From Deltaproteobacteria bacterium (lineage in GTDB: Bacteria; Desulfobacterota; Desulfarculia; Adiutricales; Adiutricaceae): a stretch of DNA of 60,989 nt. The notes beneath the pieces are model-generated. The model worked only from the letters and a program-made list of their open reading frames with translations, was not told the origin of the DNA and did no database searches. Position numbers and translations under genes: made by a program. Shown here in pieces: positions 54,932 to 60,989 of this stretch (within the stretch, counting starts at the first letter, position 1; each line of letters begins with the position of its first letter). The stretch spans positions 1 through 60,989 of the forward strand of contig JAISMU010000186.1 of the NCBI GenBank assembly GCA_031276635.1, in the 5' to 3' direction.

Positions 54932-56521
54932 ATGCCTCGGGCTCGCAAAATTCTCTCGCTTGTTCTAGTCTTGGCCATTTTTGGGGTCGGGACATTTCTG
55001 AGCGTGGTCCCTCGGCTCTTCCTTCGGTCCTGGCTCAATCAGGACCTGGGGGCGGATTCTTTTTTTCAGTCCTCCCGAGCGGCCGACATTGACTTGGACT
55101 ATTTGCTGGGGCGCCTGACCATCAAGGGGCTGACCCTCAGCAAAACAGAACCTCAATCCCAATCCCAATTCCCACCCCAGACTCCAACCCAGACCCTCGT
55201 TATCGCCGAGGCCCGGATCCGGGAGCTCTCCCTCTGGCGCCTCACCCTGGCCGCCCTGAGCCTTTCAAGCTGGGAAGAGACCCTGGCCACCGGAACCCTG
55301 GAGCTCCGCGACCTCCGCTGTCCGACCGGCCTGGGACTGTTGGGTCCCTCTTCCCTGGGCTCCCTCAGTCTGGCCTTGGGCCCCCACGACCCCACTGGCG
55401 CCGCCGACCCGGGCCTACTGGGGCTGGAGCTGAAAACCCTCAAACTCACGGATCTGCGCCTCGCCGAGCCCGGGGACCTGGCTGTTCTACGGCTGGAGAC
55501 CCTGACCGCCCAGAACGTCAGCGTCCAGGGCTTGGGCTCCCTGGTCTTGACCGGCCTCAGTTACGCCTCCGACCACAGTCTGGAGATAGCCAGCCTGACC
55601 CTGGCCAACCTCGCCTTCCCGGACCTCCTCCCCCAGTTGACTGGCGACAGCCCGATTAACCCGCTGGCTCTTCTGGCCAGCGCGCGGTCTGGGGAGGCTG
55701 AGAGCCTGGCCCTGCGGGGAACCCTGGAGGGCGAGCTTTTAACCCTCAAAAAAGGTCGCTGGGAGCGACCAGCCAGCCGGGATGAGCCAGGAGCCAGCCG
55801 CCTGAGCCTGGCGGAATTCTTTCTCAACGCCCCCGCCCTGGGCCTGGTCCCGACAGAGCCAGTCGACCCCCCGCCCCTTTTGGCTCTCTGGTCAGCCCTG
55901 GGCGAGCGGTGGCGAGGCTCCCTGGAGCTGACTCTGCCCCAGGGAGGGGCGGAGCGAACCGGTCGCCTCCAGCTGGAGCTGGCTGAGAGCGGGAGCCTGA
56001 AGGTGGCCTTCACCAGCTCGCTGGCTTTTTTTCAGTCTTTGCTGGAACCTCAACCCAACTTCTGGCTAGCCCTGGGCAGTCTGGGCCCAGGCTCCCTGGC
56101 CTACCAGGACCAGGGCCTGGCCCAACGATACCAGGCAGCCCTGGACCCCACCACAACCCAAGAGATCCAGGCCAGTTGGCGGCAAACTCTCCAAAACTTT
56201 GGCGAGCGGGGCCTCCTGGCCGAGCCAGAGGCCCTGGCCGCCGAGGTGGCGGCTTTTCTGGCCGGGCCCCACAGTCTGGAGCTGGCCTGGCGACCGCCCC
56301 CCGGCTTTCCCATGAGCTCGACCCTCCGGCTGACCCAGACGGGCCCCCTAACGAATCTGGACCTTTTGAACCCCGAAAATCCCCAGACCCAGGCCCTGGC
56401 TCAGGACCTGGCCCCCCTCTTAATTAATGATCTGGGCCTCGCCCTGACCGTCAATGACCGGCCCCCCTTAAGCCTGATTGCCCGGTCAACCCCCCCTTCG
56501 ACCCCAGGGGTCAAGCCATGA
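54932..56521 (+). CDS. Membrane-anchored beta-rich protein, operon with helicase-like gene
   Basis: 529 residues from the ATG at 54932 (AAGGAG five nt upstream; GTG at 54905 would add nine). An N-terminal anchor ILSLVLVLAIFGVGTFLSVV is followed by an Arg-flanked stretch, then repeated short strands and Leu-rich segments (LDYLLGRLTIKGLTLSKTE, LRDLRC..., LTLANLAF), the style of AsmA/DUF748-like envelope proteins. Same general build as the protein at 52002. No catalytic motif seen. Its TGA overlaps the ATG of the helicase-like gene (ATGA), so the two are made together. Family not recognised. Confidence 0.75.
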   Translation: MPRARKILSLVLVLAIFGVGTFLSVVPRLFLRSWLNQDLGADSFFQSSRAADIDLDYLLGRLTIKGLTLSKTEPQSQSQFPPQTPTQTLVIAEARIRELSLWRLTLAALSLSSWEETLATGTLELRDLRCPTGLGLLGPSSLGSLSLALGPHDPTGAADPGLLGLELKTLKLTDLRLAEPGDLAVLRLETLTAQNVSVQGLGSLVLTGLSYASDHSLEIASLTLANLAFPDLLPQLTGDSPINPLALLASARSGEAESLALRGTLEGELLTLKKGRWERPASRDEPGASRLSLAEFFLNAPALGLVPTEPVDPPPLLALWSALGERWRGSLELTLPQGGAERTGRLQLELAESGSLKVAFTSSLAFFQSLLEPQPNFWLALGSLGPGSLAYQDQGLAQRYQAALDPTTTQEIQASWRQTLQNFGERGLLAEPEALAAEVAAFLAGPHSLELAWRPPPGFPMSSTLRLTQTGPLTNLDLLNPENPQTQALAQDLAPLLINDLGLALTVNDRPPLSLIARSTPPSTPGVKP

Positions 56522-59379
56522 GCCCACCGGTCGACTCGCCCCCAGGGAGCCCGGCCAAGCCAGAGCCAGCCAAACCAGATCAAGCCAGCCGCGAACAAGC
56601 CATCAGCGACTATCTGCCCTCCCCCCCCATCGCGGCGGAGCTCATCCTGACTCAGGGCCAACCTCTCACCCCCAAGAGCCGCCTCCCTTACGCTTACGCC
56701 TTCGCTTGCCTGGGTGGCCCGCTGCCGCCAGGCTTCCAAGGATTTTTGAGCTGGGCGGGCCGGACTATCCCGGCCCGGCTGATCTCTCAACCCGGGCCCC
56801 AACTGGTTTTTGAGACCAAGGCCCCCTTCCCTTTAAGCGAGTCGGGCGGTCGGGCCCTCTGGCGGCCAGCCGGCCAACCTTTTCTGCCACCCTCCATCTC
56901 ACCAGGGGTCCGGGAGTGGACCCGATTCCAGAGCCCGCGGGAGGGTTGGCTGGGGGCGGTTAACGATCTGGAGCCCCTGAGCTCAACGCGTTCCCCCGAT
57001 TCCCCGGCCCCGGGTTGGCTCAGCTGCCCCCGAGAGCTTCCCCTGGGGGTCAGTTTTATCTGGGATCGCCCAGTAACCGAGGCCACCCTGACGGAGACCT
57101 TGGCCGCCCTGCCCTCCTCGGAGACGCTGTGGGTTCTCGGGGACCAGGAGGATTTACTGGTTTTTCTGGCTAAGACCCTACAAAAAGCTCAGCGCCCGGT
57201 TCTGGCCCTGGGCCCGGCCCAGCGACCCGAGCTGGCCCAGGTGGAACTGGGTCATCTATTAGATCAGAAAGCCGCGGCCAAAGCGGCCGAAATGGCCCAG
57301 CTGGAGGCCCAAATCGATAAGCTCAAAGCCCGTCAGCGAGCGGCTCAGGCCAAACTGGGGCAGTGGCGGGCCCTGCGGGCTCTGGAGGATGATCTGGCCC
57401 GGCTAGGCCAGGAGGTGGCGAGCCGAGAGGTCAGCTGGTCTTTACTGGCCGAGGAATTGGCCGCCGCCCGGGCTGACTGGGCTCAAAGTCACCCCAGCCG
57501 CTCCTGGTGGTCTTTTTTAAGAAAAAATAAGAGAGCCCAGACCATGAGCCTGGCCCGCCAGCGTCTGGAAACGTCCGAGGGGGAGATGGCCCGGGCCCGG
57601 CGGGAAAAAGCTGACCTCCTGGCTGAGGCCCAGAGCTTACGGGCTAAGGTGGAGACGGCCAGCCTGGCGGTCCGAGACTGGCCCACCCCCCAGGCCTTGA
57701 CCGAGGAAATCCAGGCCCTGACAACCGAGAGCCAGGAGCTGGGGAGCCAACTGGGCGAGCTGGCCCTGGCTTTTTCGCGGACTCGGGCGGCCACGGACCT
57801 CTGGGCTCAGCGACCAGTGGCCCTGGTTTTCCCAGGCTGGGCCGAGCCGACGCATTTGGCCGACAGCGGCCCGGTGGATAACCTCGTGGTCTTAAACCCA
57901 CGTGGGCGGACCCCAGCCGCTCGCGAAGCTCTGGCTCAACTGGCCAGATGGCCGGTCCAGCGCCTGGTGGTGGTGGGCGACTTCACCGCCTGGTCCTGGC
58001 CCGGGGAACCAGCTGAGGGCGAAACCTGGCCCTGGGCCTCATTTCTGTCGCAAAACCTCCAAGACCAGGCCAAAAAGCCCAAGATCCTGGCCGGGCCTTT
58101 CGCCGAGGAAATTTTTCTGGCCGAGCCCCAACCGCCAAAGTTTCCCTGGCTGCGGGAGCTGGGCCTCACCAAACCCATCTCCCGCTGGAGCTGGTCAGGC
58201 CCTTGGGGCCCAACCTGGCGAGCGGTCGAGGAACTGGGCCCCTTTAACCCGGTCTCGGCCCTGGCCGCGGTCCAACTGGCTCTGGCCGCCCATCACTTGG
58301 CCCCCCACGAGCCCATCAACATCGTGGCCCCCTCCCGGGCTCAGGGAGCCTTCTTAAGGGCCCTCCTCCAGGACCTGGCTCCCGAGGCCGGGAACCTGGC
58401 CGCTGGTGAGCCAGCCGAGCTGGCCGACTGGCCCCCGGCCGCTCTGGTCATCGCAGACACGGCTCTGGGCGAGGAGCACCCCTGGGCCTGGCCTCACGAG
58501 GGCCGGGTGGCCTTGCTGGCGGCTCTGGGCCTGGCTGGTGGGGCCTTGGGTCTGGTGGGGGATGAGAGCGTCATTAACCGCTTGCCTCCCGAGTCCCCCC
58601 TGGCCCGGCTGTGGAATGGGGCGGCCCCCGCCCAACCGGCCTTCCGGTGGCCGCCGCTCACCAGCCTAACCATGTGGGAAGCCCTGGACCAGGCCCAACA
58701 GGAGGCCTTCTTCAGTCTGCCAGTCTTTGAGCCAAGCTGGTGGGCTCCATTGTCCATCCACTTTCAGGCCGCCCTGAACCGCCGGGTCAAGATCACTGTT
58801 CTGGCCCAGACCCCGCCCCCAGACGCTCAAAAATACTGCGACACCGTCATCCGGGACCTGCGACTCTTTGGGGCTCAGGTGACCCTGGCCCAGGGATTCG
58901 CCGATCTGGTGGGCCTGATTGACCAGAGATATTTCGCCTGGGGCTGGCCCGGCCCTGGCCTGGGAGGGCCGCCCGGTTGGCGCTCCCTCTGGGCTCTGGA
59001 CCTCCCGCGGGCCACCCCCCTGGTGGCCCAGGTAGCCCAGGCCGCCCTCATCGCCAAAAAGCTGGGACCCCGGGGGTTTCGCAACTGCCCCCAGTGCGGC
59101 TGGCCTTACATTCTGATCAATCAAGCCAAAGCCCAGGACTTCCACCACCGCCAGCCCCTGCGCTTGGGCTGCCTCAACCCCAACTGCCCCAACCACCACC
59201 AACCCCGCCGCTTGGACGAGCGCTGGCCATTTCTGACGCCCCCCATCTGCCCCCAAGATAAAGAAACCCGCTATGTCCGCCGTCAAAAGGGTCGCGGCGA
59301 GGTTTGGGCCTGTCCAGCCCCGGGCCACGACTGCCCGCGACTCAAGGTCATCCCCGGGGACCTTAAGCCGCCAAAATAA
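56518..59379 (+). CDS. SF1 helicase-like pseudoenzyme with PLD-like and zinc regions
   Basis: 953 residues whose layout follows AAA_11/AAA_12 (DNA2/NAM7-type) helicases. Where the P-loop GPPGTGKT should stand it reads LWVLGDQEDLLVF (~204). A long coiled coil occupies ~247-430. The Walker B DEAS position reads VVLNPRG (~454), yet the next motif RLVVVGDF is kept. AAA_12-like INIVAPSRAQGAFLRALL (~599) follows. A PLD-like segment without HxK (SIHFQAALNRRVKITVLAQ, ~742-805) comes next, and finally Cys pairs NCPQCGW, GCLNPNCPNHH and CPAPGHDCP (~857-945). ATP hydrolysis looks impossible. No frameshift, so it is maintained. Assignment by layout is tentative. Confidence 0.6.
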   Translation: MSPPVDSPPGSPAKPEPAKPDQASREQAISDYLPSPPIAAELILTQGQPLTPKSRLPYAYAFACLGGPLPPGFQGFLSWAGRTIPARLISQPGPQLVFETKAPFPLSESGGRALWRPAGQPFLPPSISPGVREWTRFQSPREGWLGAVNDLEPLSSTRSPDSPAPGWLSCPRELPLGVSFIWDRPVTEATLTETLAALPSSETLWVLGDQEDLLVFLAKTLQKAQRPVLALGPAQRPELAQVELGHLLDQKAAAKAAEMAQLEAQIDKLKARQRAAQAKLGQWRALRALEDDLARLGQEVASREVSWSLLAEELAAARADWAQSHPSRSWWSFLRKNKRAQTMSLARQRLETSEGEMARARREKADLLAEAQSLRAKVETASLAVRDWPTPQALTEEIQALTTESQELGSQLGELALAFSRTRAATDLWAQRPVALVFPGWAEPTHLADSGPVDNLVVLNPRGRTPAAREALAQLARWPVQRLVVVGDFTAWSWPGEPAEGETWPWASFLSQNLQDQAKKPKILAGPFAEEIFLAEPQPPKFPWLRELGLTKPISRWSWSGPWGPTWRAVEELGPFNPVSALAAVQLALAAHHLAPHEPINIVAPSRAQGAFLRALLQDLAPEAGNLAAGEPAELADWPPAALVIADTALGEEHPWAWPHEGRVALLAALGLAGGALGLVGDESVINRLPPESPLARLWNGAAPAQPAFRWPPLTSLTMWEALDQAQQEAFFSLPVFEPSWWAPLSIHFQAALNRRVKITVLAQTPPPDAQKYCDTVIRDLRLFGAQVTLAQGFADLVGLIDQRYFAWGWPGPGLGGPPGWRSLWALDLPRATPLVAQVAQAALIAKKLGPRGFRNCPQCGWPYILINQAKAQDFHHRQPLRLGCLNPNCPNHHQPRRLDERWPFLTPPICPQDKETRYVRRQKGRGEVWACPAPGHDCPRLKVIPGDLKPPK

Positions 59380-59533
59380 AAGTCAGAAATCAGGCCGATG
59401 ATGAGGGAGGCGAGTTTGTTTTCCTGTTGACCTTAAAATGGCCAGCGCGATCAGTAAACAATGCTATATAATATAGATCGACCAAAATTATTGATGTAAT
59501 GATGTATACAATCCACGTTTTTTCACTTGAGTC

Positions 59534-60120
59534 TTAGTCATAAAAATTAGCGTAGAGATTGCTGGTGGCGTCGTCAATCATGCCTATCAGATAAGACTTT
59601 AGATGATCATTTCCAAACCAATTATGAAAAGATATATCCATCTGAACAAGCTGACCAAAGCAGGGACGCCTTTCTCTCCACTGCCGGTGAGTAGCTCTTT
59701 TCTGTTTGTCCTGCCCAAGCCCATTGTCGATCAGCCATTGTCTCACCGGCTCACGGCTGACCGTGGCGACTTTATTCTCCGCCAGTAATTCTGAGACAAT
59801 CTTTGGTCCCGCGCCAAATAAATCGTTGTGAGCAAAAAAAATTTAATAGACTCCAACCGCGTATCATCGTCAATTTTGCGATTAGAGGGCTTACCAAGGA
59901 GTCCATGGGCTAAACCCTCAGTCCCCTTGCTCTTCATTTTGGCCAGGTAACGCCTAATTTGGCGAGCGCCACGCTGGAGAATAGAGGCCGCTTGATCAAC
60001 CGATAACTCTTCATTTAGGACAGCCGTCATGACACGCTTATTTTCAGCGAATTTCGTTTCGCGGGCCTGTTGTTGTTTAGGTGGTTTTTTACCTTGACGT
60101 TTAGCCATAAAAAAAGGCAC
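59534..60120 (-). pseudogene. ISNCY-type transposase, frameshifted and truncated
   Basis: Two minus-strand frames make one gene. 59743-60120 encodes the helix-turn-helix part (VLNEELSVDQAASILQRGAR, QIRRYLAKMKSKG, GLLGKPSNRKID). 59534-59746 continues in another frame with MRQWLIDNGL, RRPCFGQLVQMDISFHNWFG and YLIGMIDDATSNLYANF, the first part of the integrase catalytic core with D of QMD and DD of MIDD. It ends at TAA before the rest of the core. A dead element. Confidence 0.8.
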
Positions 60121-60205
60121 ACTTTTCCCGCTTAAAGCGAGGCGATGGACCTAGACAAATCCGACCTGGTTGGCTAGATCTATCCAAACGCGGTGATGAT
60201 ATTGA

Positions 60206-60241
60206 GGCTGGAAAAGGTGCTACTTTTCCAGCCTTTTTTTA
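60206..60241 (+). terminator. Orphan intrinsic terminator
   Basis: Perfect 11-bp stem GGCTGGAAAAG/CTTTTCCAGCC, loop GTGCTA, then eight T's. No plus-strand gene ends before it; it lies behind the start of the broken ISNCY gene and may be left from a lost gene or protect the element from outside transcription. Confidence 0.8.
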
Positions 60242-60306
60242 CAACAGAAAAATAATCGCTACACATATAATTTTAAGAAAGTAACATTTGTTGTATTTAA
60301 ACGGCT

Positions 60307-60440
60307 TTATAGTGTCACCGCTTTGTAACCGCTCACACAGGTAGATTTAGCCTGATTAGCCGAGCGTCCGCCTTCCTCCTGAGAGATTTTTAGAGCTTTC
60401 AGCCGGTCAAGGTTAATTTCTTCACAAGCTGACAATCAAG
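60307..60440 (-). pseudogene. Short decayed coding fragment, unidentified
   Basis: Minus-strand frame ending in TAA at 60307: EEINLDRLKALKISQEEGGR then SANQAKSTCVSGYKAVTL. Upstream it continues only with a frameshift (DKGTDLIVS). Protein-like composition, no start, no family recognised. Confidence 0.25.
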
Positions 60441-60589
60441 TCAGTCCCTTTGTCTGAATTAATCGGCTCCCTGGATAAATTATTTTGATAAATTTGCTGA
60501 TGAATAGTAGCAGAGGGATGGCTGTCGAAGTTTTAAAATTTATATGTTACTTTTTTTTAAATTTAAAGGTTATGATTCATTTTTGGCCT

Positions 60590-60862
60590 TCCACGGCTTA
60601 TCCGAAACTTCGGATAAGTCGCGGAACGCGAAATAAGAACGGCTGTTATATCCAGAAAAATTAATCTTGGTACCCAAGGAGCCACAGGCCGCATACATCA
60701 ACAAGTGATGTGGACCGCTTGGCGGACTTTAAACATAAATGGAAAATCTCTTTTCCCGTTTTTGGTGGACACTTAGAAGGCCTACCATGGCCGAGGCAGC
60801 TAAAGCCAGAGCTGAAAAGCAAGCTTTAAATGAGGCCACGGAAGAGGCTAAGAGGGCTAAGG
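60590..60862 (+). repeat. Long dispersed repeat, copy 2 with 47-codon frame
   Basis: Nearly identical to 50399-50784 except for ~113 missing internal bp. It keeps the palindrome TTATCCGAA-AC-TTCGGATAA (60598-60617). The deletion joins two frames into an intact 47-codon ORF, 60739-60882: MENLFSRFWWTLRRPT followed by the AEAAKARAEKQALNEA helix. Whether it is translated is unknown. 60883-60989 shows nothing further. Confidence 0.85.
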
Positions 60863-60989
60863 TTAAGGCTAAATGCTCATGAGGCCTGGCCGCACCCCGG
60901 TGGCATGAAACTCGGTTCGATTCACGCGTCCTTTAAGTTAACACTTTACTCCTTAGTATTGACTTTTATTAATGTTTAGTCATATTATA

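Noticed and set aside
60880-60940. Possible tRNA because of a GGTTCGATTC word
   Set aside because: The T-arm stem does not pair and no acceptor, D or anticodon arm could be built. No tRNA or rRNA gene was seen anywhere in the window.

Overview
The window looks like a chromosome segment of a host-associated or gut-associated deltaproteobacterium (Desulfobacterota), possibly near the termite-gut Adiutrix-type lineages. This placement is inference. It rests on the gene set (four-subunit pyruvate:ferredoxin oxidoreductase, RapZ with an incomplete mannose-type PTS, long-form HPF, a DHH-CBS-nucleotidyltransferase fusion, NtrC-type regulation) and on many decayed mobile genes. Genes are GC-rich and packed in short operons. 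They are separated by very AT-rich islands that hold broken transposases, divergent duplications and other gene debris.

Layout: 1-1714 is AT-rich debris with Rpn/PD-(D/E)XK-type fragments. 1715-4318 holds yjbQ and a TPR protein. 5220-9180 is a complete Hen1-Pnkp RNA-repair operon. 9313-13340 (minus) is serC-serA-slt. 13341-15538 is a wreck with an IS630 fragment between two divergent repeats. 15539-19894 has xerD, the DHH/CBS/tRNA nucleotidyltransferase fusion and a PfpI-type gene. 20230-23373 encodes pyruvate phosphate dikinase with an unusual histone-H1-like basic tail. 23798-26773 (minus) is porCDAB. 27208-29847 holds a divergent Tpt1/KptA-like gene, a diguanylate cyclase and a DUF1178 gene. 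30754-35036 is hpf, ptsN, rapZ, PTS IIA/IIB/IIC and a rimI-like gene. 35153-42392 holds an NtrC-type regulator, a YihY protein, a malate/lactate-dehydrogenase-like gene, a Usp gene, an AGCS symporter and an APH-type kinase.

The right third is more accessory. It has an IS630 N-terminal fragment, four 17-bp tandem repeats, an AAA-ATPase-like/PD-(D/E)XK protein with a degenerate nuclease site, and a WYL regulator. Then come pgeF-pyrK-pyrD, a long dispersed repeat (copies at 50399 and 60590) and a consensus sigma-70 promoter driving a membrane-anchored protein. After that are the remains of an IscB/RRXRR-HNH gene with a probable HEARO/omega-RNA leader. Finally there is a two-gene operon whose second gene looks like an SF1 helicase that has lost its ATPase motifs but kept a PLD-like region and zinc-finger cysteines.

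The central enzymes fit an anaerobe that routes carbon through pyruvate/PEP (PPDK, POR) and makes serine and pyrimidines. The most promising leads are the helicase-like pseudoenzyme operon, the PPDK basic tail, the Tpt1-like protein in a genome with Hen1-Pnkp, and the IscB/HEARO remnant.
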